A model generated the notes under the pieces. That model was not told the origin of the DNA. It did not search any database and saw nothing but the letters and a program-made list of their open reading frames with translations. The translations under genes and the position numbers were made by a program. Shown here piece by piece: positions 53,184 to 62,497 of a stretch of DNA of 64,000 nucleotides. Location: positions 434,001 to 498,000 of the forward strand of contig NZ_WTYR01000001.1 of NCBI RefSeq assembly GCF_009827575.1. The letters run 5' to 3'. The stretch's first letter is position 1; every line of letters begins with the position of its first letter. Origin of the DNA: Alteriqipengyuania halimionae. Its GTDB lineage: Bacteria; Pseudomonadota; Alphaproteobacteria; Sphingomonadales; Sphingomonadaceae.

Positions 53184-54718
53184 TGTTTTCTCTCCTCGCT
53201 GCTGCGCCAGTTGCCGAATGTATTCGCGACGATTGCAGTTCCACAAATCCGATGACCTATGACCAGATGGCGATGCAGACCGCAGAGGTGGCCACATCGC
53301 ACGGTCCCGTGAACCCGTGGGTCGCGTTGGCCTACCTCATATCGGGCGTGTTCTTCATCCTCGCGCTGCGCGGGCTCTCCAGCCCCTCGACCAGCCAGAC
53401 GGGCAACCGCTTCGGCATGGCGGGGATGCTCATTGCGGTGATCACTACACTGGTGACGCATGAGATCGCTTCGCTGCCCGAAATTCTCGCCGCGATTGTG
53501 CTCGGCGGTGCCATCGGGTTCGTTATTGCCCGCCGCATCGCGATGACGGCGATGCCTGAACTGGTCGCCGCATTCCACAGCCTCGTCGGCCTCGCCGCTG
53601 TGCTGGTGGGCTGGGCGGCCTACCTCAACCCAGCGGCGTTCGGCCTGCTCGATGCCGGGGGTGCGATCGATCCGACCAGCAAAGTCGAGATGGGCCTCGG
53701 CATCGCGATTGGCGCAATCACCTTTTCGGGCTCGGTCATCGCCTTCCTCAAGCTCTCCGGGAGGATGAGCGGTTCGCCGATCCTGTTGCCCGCGCGCCAC
53801 GTCATCAATCTCGGCACGCTGGTCGCAATTCTCGTCTTGGTGGGGATGTTCGCGCATACGCCGGGTGCGGAAGCGAACCTGCCTTTCATCATCGCCTTGA
53901 CGATCGCTGCTTTCGCCATCGGCTTCCTGCTGATCATCCCCATCGGCGGGGCGGACATGCCGGTCGTGGTGTCAATGCTGAACAGTTACTCGGGCTGGGC
54001 GGCGGCGGCGATGGGCTTCACACTGGGCAACACCGCGATGATCATCACCGGCGCGCTGGTCGGGTCGTCCGGCGCGATCCTCAGCTACATCATGTGCCGC
54101 GCGATGAACCGCAGCTTCCTCTCGGTGATCGCGGGTGGTTTCGGTGCCGACGACAGTGCGGCGGGCGGCGGCGAAGCGCGCGAGCAGCGGCCCTACAAGC
54201 AGGGCAGCGCCGATGATGCGGCTTTCATGCTCGAACAGGCGGAGAAGGTCATCATCATCCCCGGCTACGGTATGGCGGTTGCCCAGGCGCAGCACGCGTT
54301 GCGCGAAATGGCCGATGTCCTGAAAGAGAAGGGCGTCGAGGTGAAATACGCGATCCACCCCGTCGCCGGACGCATGCCGGGGCACATGAACGTGCTGCTG
54401 GCCGAAGCCAACGTGCCCTATGACGAGGTGTTCGAGCTGGAGGACATCAACAGCGAATTCGCGCAGGCCGATGTAGCCTTCATCATCGGTGCCAACGATG
54501 TGGTCAATCCGGCGGCGAAGACCGATAAATCCTCGCCCATCTACGGCATGCCGGTTTTCGATGTTGGTGCGGCCAAGCAGGTGTTCTTCATCAAGCGCAG
54601 CATGAATGGGGTGGGCTATGCCGGCGTCGACAATGACGTGTTCTACATGGACCAGACGATGATGCTGCTGTCCGACGCCAAGAAGATGGTCGAGGAAATC
54701 GTCAAGGCGCTCGACTAA
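53183..54718 (+). CDS. pntB: NAD(P) transhydrogenase beta subunit
   Basis: 511 residues: an N-terminal domain of about eight to nine transmembrane helices (from VNPWVALAYLISGVFFILALRG to about residue 310), then the soluble NADP-binding dIII domain with VIIIPGYGMAVAQAQHALREM, AIHPVAGRMPGHMNVLLAEA, FIIGANDVVNPAAKTDKSSPI and FIKRSMNGVGYAGVDN. It starts one base into the pntAB stop (TGATG). Confidence 0.96.
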   Translation: MFSLLAAAPVAECIRDDCSSTNPMTYDQMAMQTAEVATSHGPVNPWVALAYLISGVFFILALRGLSSPSTSQTGNRFGMAGMLIAVITTLVTHEIASLPEILAAIVLGGAIGFVIARRIAMTAMPELVAAFHSLVGLAAVLVGWAAYLNPAAFGLLDAGGAIDPTSKVEMGLGIAIGAITFSGSVIAFLKLSGRMSGSPILLPARHVINLGTLVAILVLVGMFAHTPGAEANLPFIIALTIAAFAIGFLLIIPIGGADMPVVVSMLNSYSGWAAAAMGFTLGNTAMIITGALVGSSGAILSYIMCRAMNRSFLSVIAGGFGADDSAAGGGEAREQRPYKQGSADDAAFMLEQAEKVIIIPGYGMAVAQAQHALREMADVLKEKGVEVKYAIHPVAGRMPGHMNVLLAEANVPYDEVFELEDINSEFAQADVAFIIGANDVVNPAAKTDKSSPIYGMPVFDVGAAKQVFFIKRSMNGVGYAGVDNDVFYMDQTMMLLSDAKKMVEEIVKALD

Positions 54719-54734
54719 GGCGGCCCGGGATTGC

Positions 54735-55166
54735 CTACGCCCTGGTCAGCATTTGCGTGCGGCAGATGATCGAAACGCAGCCTTTGAGCCGCAACTGGCT
54801 GCCCTTGCGGTCGAACTTCGCATTGAAGTAGCGACCGTCATCGGGATTGTAGCCCTTGCCCTTGTAGGCATTTCCGCTCGGCTTGAGGTTCCAGAACACG
54901 GTCAGGCCCACCAGCTTGCGATCGCGCTTGGACGCGTCGGGATTCTTGGTGTCGCGCGCACCGCCGGCGGGTTGGGCCACGAGGATGCGCTGGATCTTGC
55001 CGCACATTGCGTCGCCGCAGCGATAGATACGGACCACGCTCCGCCTGTCGGCCAGTTTCCAGTCGCCCGTGATTGATTCAGCCGGGGCGGAAGCGGTGGA
55101 AGGGGCGGCAGTGCCGACGAGGGCGAGCGGTGCAGCCAATGCGAATGCAGCAGTGATCGTCTTCAT
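54735..55166 (-). CDS. DUF2147 secreted protein
   Basis: 143 residues. Signal peptide, then the DUF2147 pattern: ITGDWKLADRRSVVRIYRCG, DAMCGKIQRILVAQPAGG, LVGLTVFWNLKPSGNAYKGKGYNPDDGRYF and the final LRLKGCVSIICRTQML. Four cysteines could form two disulfides in the periplasm. Function unknown. The ATG at 55166 has GGGA just before it; a GTG two codons earlier is possible. Convergent with pntB. Confidence 0.87.
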   Translation of the reverse strand: MKTITAAFALAAPLALVGTAAPSTASAPAESITGDWKLADRRSVVRIYRCGDAMCGKIQRILVAQPAGGARDTKNPDASKRDRKLVGLTVFWNLKPSGNAYKGKGYNPDDGRYFNAKFDRKGSQLRLKGCVSIICRTQMLTRA

Positions 55167-55242
55167 TCCCACACCGTAACTTGCCTAATCGTGCAAGGCA
55201 CGTGATAAGTTGCATTGCAAATGAAAACCTTGGGAGAGGTCC

Positions 55243-56457
55243 ATGCACAAATCGCTATTCGCCGCCGCCGCGCTCACCGCGCTTGTCGCTGCCACGCCCG
55301 CACTGGCCGAAACGCATCGCGTCTCGCCGGGAGAGGGCGCGCAGGAGCGATTGCAGGAAGCGCTGATCCTGGCCGAACCCGGTGACGAAGTGTTGCTCGA
55401 CGCGGGGCGCTATGCGCTGACCGACGGGCTCAGCCTCGATGTCGACGGGGTGACCGTGCGGGGAGCCGGACCGGCGGCGACAATCCTCGATTTCTCCACC
55501 CAGCAGGCGGCAGGAGAAGGGCTGCTGGTCACCTCCGACGACGTCACCCTGCGCGATTTCGCGGTCGAGAACCCGAAGGGCGACGGGATCAAATCGAAGG
55601 ATGCCGACAATATCGTCTATTACCGCATCCGCGTGACGTGGACCGGCGGGCCGGCGGCGACAAACGGCGCCTACGGTATCTACCCAGTCGAAAGTACCGG
55701 CGTGCTGGTCGATGCGAGCGAAGTCTCGGGCGCGTCGGATGCGGGTATCTATGTCGGGCAGTCGTCGAAGATCACCGTGCGCAACTCGGTCGCGAGCGAA
55801 AACGTGGCGGGGATCGAAATCGAGAACAGCCGCGATGCCATCGTCGAAGGCAATTTCGTTACCCGCAATACCGGAGGCATCCTGGTGTTCGACCTGCCCA
55901 ATCTGCCGGTGATGGGCGGGGGCAATGTGCTGATCCGCAACAACCTCGTGATCGCCAACGATACCGACAATTTCGCGCCCGAGGGCAATATCGTCGCCAG
56001 TGTCCGGCGCGGCACCGGGGTGATGGTGATGGCGAACGAGAATGTCTGGCTGCAGGACAATGTCCTGACCGACAATGCGACCGCCGAAGTGATGGTGATC
56101 GCCTATCCGCTGAGCTTCGACGATCCGGATTACAATCCCTATCCGCGCGATGTCGTCGTCGCCACGAATACGCTCGGTGAAGGCAGCGATAATCCGGATA
56201 TCGAGGGTGGTGAAATGCTCGCTGCGGCGTTTGGCGGCAAGCTCCCGCCGATCCTTTGGGACGGCTTGAGCGAGGGCGGCGACCGGACGGCCCTGATGGT
56301 GCATCCCGACTATGCGGGCTGGACTCTCAATCTTCAGCGTCAGGGGCAGCGGCTCGAGGAAGCGCAGCCCGGCCCGCTCGATGCGCCAGCCTATGGGCAG
56401 GGATGGAATATCGATGATTGGGGTGCGCCGGCAGAACTGGAGGCGCGGCTGAAGTGA
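55243..56457 (+). CDS. Secreted parallel beta-helix repeat protein
   Basis: 404 residues: signal peptide (ATPALA/E), then repeated short beta-strands of the right-handed helix type, for example DGVTVRGAGPAATILDF, DDVTLRDFAVENPKGDGIKS, TGVLVDASEVSGASDAGIYV, SKITVRNSVASENVAGIEI and DAIVEGNFVTRNTGGILVF. The N-terminal ERLQEALILAEPGDEVLLDAG resembles polysaccharide-lyase-like and nosD-like domains. The partner downstream is a di-heme cytochrome of the SO2930 type. GGGAGAGG precedes the ATG and the stop overlaps the next start (GTGA). Confidence 0.88.
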   Translation: MHKSLFAAAALTALVAATPALAETHRVSPGEGAQERLQEALILAEPGDEVLLDAGRYALTDGLSLDVDGVTVRGAGPAATILDFSTQQAAGEGLLVTSDDVTLRDFAVENPKGDGIKSKDADNIVYYRIRVTWTGGPAATNGAYGIYPVESTGVLVDASEVSGASDAGIYVGQSSKITVRNSVASENVAGIEIENSRDAIVEGNFVTRNTGGILVFDLPNLPVMGGGNVLIRNNLVIANDTDNFAPEGNIVASVRRGTGVMVMANENVWLQDNVLTDNATAEVMVIAYPLSFDDPDYNPYPRDVVVATNTLGEGSDNPDIEGGEMLAAAFGGKLPPILWDGLSEGGDRTALMVHPDYAGWTLNLQRQGQRLEEAQPGPLDAPAYGQGWNIDDWGAPAELEARLK

Positions 56458-57470
56458 TCGCACGGCTTGCCCTCGCGGCCTCGCTGGCGCTGGCGACCGC
56501 AGCGGTTGCTGCGCCTCGGCCAGCGCCTGTCGATCAGGCTGCCGTCCTCGAAGGCATGCCGCGCTCGCTTTCCGATTACGGATTTTTCCTCGGCGGACCC
56601 GATCACCCTGCCGAAACGCTGATCCCCTACGCGCTGCGCAATCCGTTGTTCTCCGACTATGCGGAGAAGCATCGTTTCATCCATTTGCCGGACGGCGCGC
56701 GATTGACGGTCGGTCCGGACGGGCGGGTCGATTTTCCGGTCGGGACGGCGCTGATCAAGAGTTTCGGCTATGACGGCGAGGGCGGCACGCTCGACGTGAT
56801 CGAAACACGTGTCCTGCTGCGGCGCGAGGATGGCTGGCTCGCGCTGCCCTATGTCTGGAACCAGGATCACAGCGACGCGGCGCTGAAAGTCGCGGGCACG
56901 CGGATCCCGGTGGCCTTCACGGATCCTTCGGGCGAAGCGCACCGGATCAGCTACGCCGTGCCGAACAAGAACCAGTGCAAGCAATGCCACAGTCGCAACG
57001 GCGTAATCGCGCCGATCGGTCCGGTTTGGCAGGAGATGGTCTTCCCACGCGAAGGCGATCGTGAGCGGGTCGCCGAGCGGACCTCGTTTCCGCCCAACAC
57101 CTTGAGCCCAAGCGCGCGGTGGGACGATCCGGACGCGCCGATCGCGGCCCGCGCGGGTTCCTATCTCCGCGCCAATTGCGCGCACTGCCACAGCCGCGAA
57201 GGGGCGGCTAGCAATAGCGGACTCTACTACGACGAAGCGCTCGGTCCTTATGCGGTCAGCGGATGGCGCAAGCGTCCCGTGGCGGCGGGACGGGCAAGTG
57301 GCGGGTTCGAATATGTAGTGGACCCGGGCAAGCCGTCGCAATCGATCCTCATTCACCGGATGAAAAGCGTCGACCCCGGCATCGCCATGCCCGAAATCGG
57401 CCGCGCGACCGTCCACAAGGAAGGCGTGGCCGTCGTCGAGGAATGGATCGGGACGGAAACCGGCCGATGA
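56454..57470 (+). CDS. Di-heme c-type cytochrome (SO2930-like)
   Basis: 338 residues. Signal peptide, then LSDYGFFLGGPDHPAETLIPYALRNPLFSDYAEK and FPVGTALIKSFGYDGEGG, which are characteristic of SO2930-family proteins. Two heme-attachment motifs are seen: CKQCH (175-179) and CAHCH (242-246). The C-terminus has MPEIGRATVHKEGVAVVEEWI, a cytochrome-type sixth-ligand region with Met. Electron transfer in the periplasm is expected; the donor is unknown. It is coupled to the beta-helix gene by GTGA and to the hydrolase by ATGA. Confidence 0.9.
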   Translation: MIARLALAASLALATAAVAAPRPAPVDQAAVLEGMPRSLSDYGFFLGGPDHPAETLIPYALRNPLFSDYAEKHRFIHLPDGARLTVGPDGRVDFPVGTALIKSFGYDGEGGTLDVIETRVLLRREDGWLALPYVWNQDHSDAALKVAGTRIPVAFTDPSGEAHRISYAVPNKNQCKQCHSRNGVIAPIGPVWQEMVFPREGDRERVAERTSFPPNTLSPSARWDDPDAPIAARAGSYLRANCAHCHSREGAASNSGLYYDEALGPYAVSGWRKRPVAAGRASGGFEYVVDPGKPSQSILIHRMKSVDPGIAMPEIGRATVHKEGVAVVEEWIGTETGR

Positions 57471-58429
57471 AGTGGGTCTGGCGCATCCTCGGCGCGGTGG
57501 TCGTGTTGGGGGTGATCGGCTTTCTCGTTTTCCGCACGCCCGATACCGATCCTGGGGACATGCGCGCCAAATATGGCGGCGCGCCATCGCAATTCGTCAC
57601 GCTCGACAATGGAATGACCGTGCATCTGCGCGACGAAGGGCCGCGCGATGCACCTGCAATCGTCCTGCTGCACGGCTCCAACGCCGATCTCCATACGTGG
57701 CAGCCATGGGTCGAGGCCCTGCGCGAACGGTATCGCGTCATACGGTTCGACCAGCGCGGGCATGGGCTGACGGGACCGGGCACTGGCGATATCTATGCGC
57801 TTGAGGCCTTCGTCGGCGATGTCGACGCAGTGGCCGATGCGCTCGGTCTCGACCGGTTCGTGCTCGGCGGCAATTCGATGGGCGGCTGGATCGCGGCGGG
57901 CTATGCGATCGAACATCCGGAGCGGCTGGATGGGCTGGTACTGGTCGACGCGGCCGGCGCTCCGATCGAGCGCGAGGGCGGCGGAAACCTTGCTTTTACC
58001 TTGGCACGTTTGCCCGGATTGGGGGCCGTGCTGAGCCAAATGCTGCCGCGCTCGCTGGTCGAAAAGAGCCTGTCGCAAAGTGTGTCGAACCAGGCGGTGG
58101 TGACGCCTGAAGCGGTCGATCGTTATTGGGAGCTCACGCGCTATCCGGGCAATCGCGATGCCACCCGTGCTCGGTTTTCGACTGAGCGGCGTGCCTTTAC
58201 CGCAGAGGATATCGCGTCGCTCGACATCCCGACGCTTGTGATGTGGGGAGAAGAGGACGCGCTGATCCCGGTGGAAGCTGCCCGTTGGTACGGCACACAC
58301 CTGTCGCGCAGCACGCTCGCGATCTATCCGGGGATCGGCCACCTTCCGATGGAAGAAGCGCCCGCCCGGTCCCTGGACGATCTCACCCGCTGGTTGAAAA
58401 CGCTCGGCCCGCAGGAACCTGTCTCGTAG
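57467..58429 (+). CDS. Alpha/beta-hydrolase, membrane-anchored
   Basis: 320 residues. One N-terminal transmembrane helix (WRILGAVVVLGVIGFLVF), then an alpha/beta-hydrolase domain with oxyanion HGSN (LLHGSN, about 68-73), nucleophile Ser137 in GGNSMGGW, an Asp in WGEEDALIP and His in GIGHLPMEE. The substrate is unknown. Third gene of the beta-helix/cytochrome operon; the ATG overlaps the cytochrome stop. Confidence 0.9.
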   Translation: MKWVWRILGAVVVLGVIGFLVFRTPDTDPGDMRAKYGGAPSQFVTLDNGMTVHLRDEGPRDAPAIVLLHGSNADLHTWQPWVEALRERYRVIRFDQRGHGLTGPGTGDIYALEAFVGDVDAVADALGLDRFVLGGNSMGGWIAAGYAIEHPERLDGLVLVDAAGAPIEREGGGNLAFTLARLPGLGAVLSQMLPRSLVEKSLSQSVSNQAVVTPEAVDRYWELTRYPGNRDATRARFSTERRAFTAEDIASLDIPTLVMWGEEDALIPVEAARWYGTHLSRSTLAIYPGIGHLPMEEAPARSLDDLTRWLKTLGPQEPVS

Positions 58430-58516
58430 CAGCGTTGTGCATGTGCGAGCGCCACGCGCTGGACGCGGCGCCGTTTTGCTGTCTAGGGCAAGCACATACG
58501 GGTAACGGAGACTGGC

Positions 58517-59209
58517 GTGCGCAAACTGGGACTGATCGGGGGAATGAGCTGGTATTCCAGCCGGATGTATTACGAGCAGCTCAATCGCCGCGTGCAGAAA
58601 GCGCGCGGGACGGACCATAGCGCTCCGTTGCTGATCGAAAGCCTCGATTTCCAGATTGCCCGGCAGGCGACGCGGGATGCCGATTGGGAAACGCTGGCCA
58701 ATGTCATCGCGCCCTCTGCCAAGCGTCTCGAGCAGGCGGGCGCGACGGCGCTGTTGATCGCGGCGAACTCGGTGCACCGGGTTTACGAAGACGTGCAGGA
58801 CGCGGTCGACATCCCGGTGATCCACGTCGCCGACGAAATCGCCGAACGGGTCAAAGCCGATGTCGATGGCCCGGCCGCGGTGCTCGGTACGCGGCACGTC
58901 ATGACCGGAAATTTCTATCGCAACCGGTTGATCGAGAACGGCGTGGAGCTGCTGGAACCGGATGAAGCGGTCGTCGCAGAGATCGACGAGATCATCGACA
59001 CCGAACTGATGGTCGGCAAGGCCACGCGAGACTCGATGCGCGACATGAAGACGATCATCACCAATCTCGAACGGCGCGGCGCCAATGCGATCATCCTCGC
59101 CAGCACAGAGTTGGAAATGATTGTCGACGTCGATGCCAACATCATGCCGATCTTCGACAGCACCGCGATCCATTGCGAGGCCGGGGCGGAGTGGATTCTG
59201 GGCGGCTGA
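58517..59209 (+). CDS. Aspartate/glutamate racemase-family protein lacking both catalytic Cys
   Basis: 230 residues, YgeA/aspartate-racemase fold: the opening LGLIGGMSWYSSRMYYEQLN, the FQIARQ segment and VLGTRHVMTGNFYRNRLIENG match the family. In active racemases two cysteines lie in CNTMH and GCTEL. Here those motifs read ANSVH (residues 83-87) and ASTEL (195-199), so both thiols are replaced (Ala83, Ser196). It may have another activity, for example a ring-opening or isomerase reaction, or be a binding protein. GTG start. Confidence 0.85.
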   Translation: MRKLGLIGGMSWYSSRMYYEQLNRRVQKARGTDHSAPLLIESLDFQIARQATRDADWETLANVIAPSAKRLEQAGATALLIAANSVHRVYEDVQDAVDIPVIHVADEIAERVKADVDGPAAVLGTRHVMTGNFYRNRLIENGVELLEPDEAVVAEIDEIIDTELMVGKATRDSMRDMKTIITNLERRGANAIILASTELEMIVDVDANIMPIFDSTAIHCEAGAEWILGG

Positions 59210-59213
59210 TCGC

Positions 59214-60374
59214 ATGAGCGACCTCGCTCATCTCGCCAGCGATCCTGCATGTTCGCGCGGACGCGAATTCCTTGCCGACGAGCAATTGCAGCGCGGGCCG
59301 CGCACCGTGTTCCAGCGCGATCGCGACCGCATCATCCATTCGATCGCGTTTCGCCGCCTGCGCCACAAGACGCAGGTCTTCGTCGCGCCTGACGGGGATC
59401 ACTACCGCGTCCGCCTGACCCATAGCCTCGAGGTGGCGCAGATCGCGCGCACCATCGCGCGCATTTTCGGTCTCGACGAGGATCTGACCGAAGCGCAGAG
59501 CCTCGCGCACGATATCGGTCACCCACCGTTTGGCCATGCCGGAGAAAAGGCGCTCGACGAAGCCCTGTTCACGTGCGGAGGATGGGATCACAACGCGCAG
59601 ACCCTGCGCACGCTGATGCGGCTGGAAAGCCCCTATATCGAGCATAAGGGGCTCAACCTGACCTGGGAGACGCTGGAGGGTCTGGCCAAGCACAATGGAC
59701 CGATCGCCGACCCCGATCCCGCGCTCGCCGCGCTCGACAAGGCGTACCCGCTGGCACTGGAACACTGGCCCTCGCTCGAAGCGCAGGTCGCTGCGATCAG
59801 CGACGACATTGCCTATGACAATCATGATATCGACGACGGTCTGCGCGCAGGCTTTCTCGATATCGAACAATTGCTGGGCCTCGATTTTGTCGCCGACAGA
59901 TGGCGTGCGATCGAAAAGCGGTTTCCCGATGCTCCGGTCGAGCTTCGCCAGCGCGAGCTCGTCCGCAGCCAGATCGGCTGGATGGTCAACGACGTGCTCG
60001 AAGAAACGCGGTGCCGGTGCGAGGGCGTGAAGGATGTCGCCGAAGTCCGCGCGGCGGATCGGCAGCTGGTCGGTTTCTCACCCGAGGTCGCGGCGCAGGA
60101 GCGCGCGCTCAAGCATTTCATGTACGAGAACGTCTACCACCATCGCGACCAACTCGCCGCGGCGCGCACGGCGCGGCAGGTGATCGCATCGCTCTACGAA
60201 GCCTATGCCGAAGATCCGGCGCTGATGGCCAAGGGCTGGCGCGACCTGCCGGAGCCACCTGCCGCAGCCGCGCGCCATATTGCCGATTTCCTGGCGGGAA
60301 TGACCGATCGCTATGCCATCGACGCCTACACCTGGATCACCGGGTTGGTGCCGGAGGGATTGCGGAATGTCTGA
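59214..60374 (+). CDS. dgt: Deoxyguanosinetriphosphate triphosphohydrolase-like protein
   Basis: 386 residues of the dGTPase family, HD superfamily. Metal motif: RLTHSLEVAQIARTIARIFG, QSLAHDIGHPPFGHAGEKALDE and WDHNAQTLR, then VAAISDDIAYDNHDIDDGLRAG. It hydrolyses dNTP to deoxynucleoside and triphosphate. The ATG follows the racemase stop by 4 bases, and its own stop overlaps the next gene by 8. Confidence 0.93.
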   Translation: MSDLAHLASDPACSRGREFLADEQLQRGPRTVFQRDRDRIIHSIAFRRLRHKTQVFVAPDGDHYRVRLTHSLEVAQIARTIARIFGLDEDLTEAQSLAHDIGHPPFGHAGEKALDEALFTCGGWDHNAQTLRTLMRLESPYIEHKGLNLTWETLEGLAKHNGPIADPDPALAALDKAYPLALEHWPSLEAQVAAISDDIAYDNHDIDDGLRAGFLDIEQLLGLDFVADRWRAIEKRFPDAPVELRQRELVRSQIGWMVNDVLEETRCRCEGVKDVAEVRAADRQLVGFSPEVAAQERALKHFMYENVYHHRDQLAAARTARQVIASLYEAYAEDPALMAKGWRDLPEPPAAAARHIADFLAGMTDRYAIDAYTWITGLVPEGLRNV

Positions 60375-61053
60375 ACAGGTGCGGCTGACACTGGTTGGCG
60401 CCACGGGACTGGTCGGGTCCGAACTGATGGCCGCTGCCGTCGGGCGGGAGAGTGTGCGGATCAATGCGGTCGCCCGACGCGAGATCGCCTTTCCGTCGGG
60501 CGCGCGGATGGAAGCGGTGCTGGCCGATCCGGAAGAATGGCCCGGCGCCATCGCCGCTACAGCGCCGCAGGTTTTCGTCTGTGCGTTGGGAACGACCTGG
60601 AACAAGTCGGGCAAGTCCGAAGCGGCGTTTCGGGCGGTGGATCAGGAACTGGTCCTGTCCAGCGCGCGAGCCGCGCTCGAAGCCGGGGCGACGCGCGCGG
60701 TGGTCGTGTCGTCGGTCGGGGCCGATCGGCATGCGAAAAGCTTCTACCTGCGGGTCAAAGGCGAGGTCGAACAGGAGCTGGGCCAGATCGGGTTTGCCCG
60801 GCTAGATACCCTGCGTCCCGGCCTGCTGACCGGCCCGCGCCAGGGCGATCGCCGGGTCATGGAGCGGCTCGGCATTCTGGCAAGTCCGCTCACCAATCTC
60901 CTGTTGCACGGGAGCTGGCGCAAATACCGCTCGATCCCCGCCGCCTGTGTGGCCGAGGCGATGCTCCAGCTATCGCAGACTAAAACGCGCGGAAAATTCG
61001 TTCATGACAACGAATCGATCCGGCGCGAGGCGGGGCGTTTTCGCCGGAATTAG
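60367..61053 (+). CDS. NAD(P)-binding oxidoreductase, HTATIP2/atypical SDR-like
   Basis: 228 residues. Rossmann motif LVGATGLVGSELMAAAVG, then VVVSSVGADRHAKSFYLRVKGEVEQEL with the Tyr-Lys pattern of atypical SDRs, and LRPGLLTGPRQGDR. Substrate unknown. The start lies 8 bases inside dgt. The stop is 55 bases before the glycine riboswitch region. Confidence 0.85.
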   Translation: MSEQVRLTLVGATGLVGSELMAAAVGRESVRINAVARREIAFPSGARMEAVLADPEEWPGAIAATAPQVFVCALGTTWNKSGKSEAAFRAVDQELVLSSARAALEAGATRAVVVSSVGADRHAKSFYLRVKGEVEQELGQIGFARLDTLRPGLLTGPRQGDRRVMERLGILASPLTNLLLHGSWRKYRSIPAACVAEAMLQLSQTKTRGKFVHDNESIRREAGRFRRN

Positions 61054-61107
61054 GCGCGCGGGCGCGTTGACTCATCGTCCGCTTGCGGTCAGTGCAAGCC
61101 ATCGCTG

Positions 61108-61312
61108 AACCGCGCGGGAGAGAGCTCTCGATTCGGGTCACCGGACCGAGAGACGCCGAAGGAGCAACCGCCCCGGAATCTCTCAGGCGCAAGGGACCGC
61201 GCGGGGCGCATGCGAACTCTGGAAAGCGTCGCTTTCGGGCGGCCACCGAAGGGGTAAGCGCAGGGGTCTGCCCGGCGTAATCTCTCAGGTTCAAATGACA
61301 GAGGGGGCTCTG
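61108..61312 (+). promoter_or_regulatory. Tandem glycine riboswitch
   Basis: Two glycine aptamers in a row. Aptamer I (about 61108-61203) has CGCGCGGGAGAGAGCTC and CGCCGAAGGAGCAACCGCC then AATCTCTCAGGCGCAAGGGACCGCGC. Aptamer II (about 61206-61312) has GCATGCGAACTCTGGAAAGC, GGCCACCGAAGGGGTAAGCGC and AATCTCTCAGGTTCAAATGACAGAGGGGGC. The linker is only a few bases. It lies just upstream of gcvT, where glycine binding is known to turn on the glycine-cleavage genes. A TTGACT at 61067 might be the -35 element. Confidence 0.93.
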
Positions 61313-61349
61313 ATTCAAGCGGGTATGCCCCCGCGAAGGAGCCTTGCGC

Positions 61350-62486
61350 GTGAGCATCGAAGCGAACGAAGATACCACCGAAGACACGATCGAAGTGCAG
61401 CCGCTGCCGCTCGATGCGTGGCATCGCGAGCAGGGCGCGCAGATGGTCGAATTCGCCGGCTATCATATGCCGATCCAGTATGAAGGCATCATTGCCGAAC
61501 ATCTCTGGACGCGCGAGCATGCGGGCCTGTTCGACGTGTCGCACATGGGCCAGCTGCTGCTGTCCGGCCCCGATCTCGATGCCGCCGTCGAAGCGATCCT
61601 GCCGATCGATCTGTCGACTTTGAAGCTCGGCAGCCAGCGCTATTCGCTGCTGCTCGACAAGAATGGCGGCGTGCTCGACGATCTGATGGTCTCGCGCTGG
61701 CCGAATGACCTCTATCTCGTGGTCAATGGCGCGACCAAGTGGGACGACATTGCCTATTTGCGCGAGCACCTGCCCGATGAAATCACACTCAACCACCTGG
61801 AAGACCGCGCGCTGCTCGCTCTTCAGGGACCCGAAGCTTACGCGGCGCTGGCACGTCATGCCAAGGGCGAGTACGATCTTGGGTCGCTGAAATTCATGAA
61901 GTTCGGACGTTTCACCCTTGCCGGGCACGACGTCACCATCGCCCGTGCGGGCTATACCGGCGAAGACGGGTTCGAGATTTCGCTGTCTGCCGATGCGGCG
62001 GAGGAGATCTCGAACCTTCTGTGCGGCGAACCGGAAGTGAAGCCGATCGGCCTCGGCGCGCGGGACTCGCTGCGCCTGGAAGCGGGGCTTCCGCTTTACG
62101 GTCATGATCTTTCGCCTGAAACGAGCCCGATCGCAGCCGATCTCGTCTTCGGGATCAACAAACGCCGCCGCGCCGAAGGTGGCTTCCACGGCGCGAGCCG
62201 CGTCCAGTCCGAACTCGCTGACGGAACGCAAACCAAGCGCGTCGGCCTTGCGCTCGACGGCCGTCGTGCCGCGCGCGAAGGCGATGCGATCATGGCGGGC
62301 GATACGCAGGTCGGCATGGTCACGAGCGGGGGCTTCGCGCCCAGTCTCGGCCATCCGATCGCGATGGGTTACGTTGCGCTCCAGCACGCCGAAACCGGCA
62401 CCGAACTCGAGATCGATGTGCGCGGCAAGCGGCTTTCCGCCAAGGTCGTGCAGATGCCTTTCGTCCCCAACCGCTATTTCCGCTGA
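61350..62486 (+). CDS. gcvT: Glycine cleavage system T protein (aminomethyltransferase)
   Basis: 378 residues. Folate and lipoyl-binding family motifs: [86 protein letters not shown] and the late [21 protein letters not shown]. It takes the aminomethyl group from GcvH to tetrahydrofolate. The GTG at 61350 has AAGGAG 8 bases upstream; the TTG at 61344 is too close to that site. Confidence 0.96.
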   Translation: MSIEANEDTTEDTIEVQPLPLDAWHREQGAQMVEFAGYHMPIQYEGIIAEHLWTREHAGLFDVSHMGQLLLSGPDLDAAVEAILPIDLSTLKLGSQRYSLLLDKNGGVLDDLMVSRWPNDLYLVVNGATKWDDIAYLREHLPDEITLNHLEDRALLALQGPEAYAALARHAKGEYDLGSLKFMKFGRFTLAGHDVTIARAGYTGEDGFEISLSADAAEEISNLLCGEPEVKPIGLGARDSLRLEAGLPLYGHDLSPETSPIAADLVFGINKRRRAEGGFHGASRVQSELADGTQTKRVGLALDGRRAAREGDAIMAGDTQVGMVTSGGFAPSLGHPIAMGYVALQHAETGTELEIDVRGKRLSAKVVQMPFVPNRYFR

Positions 62487-62497
62487 GGAGAATTCGA

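Noticed and set aside
61083-61280. A 65-codon plus-strand frame through the riboswitch
   Set aside because: Both aptamers account for this sequence; the frame is incidental.
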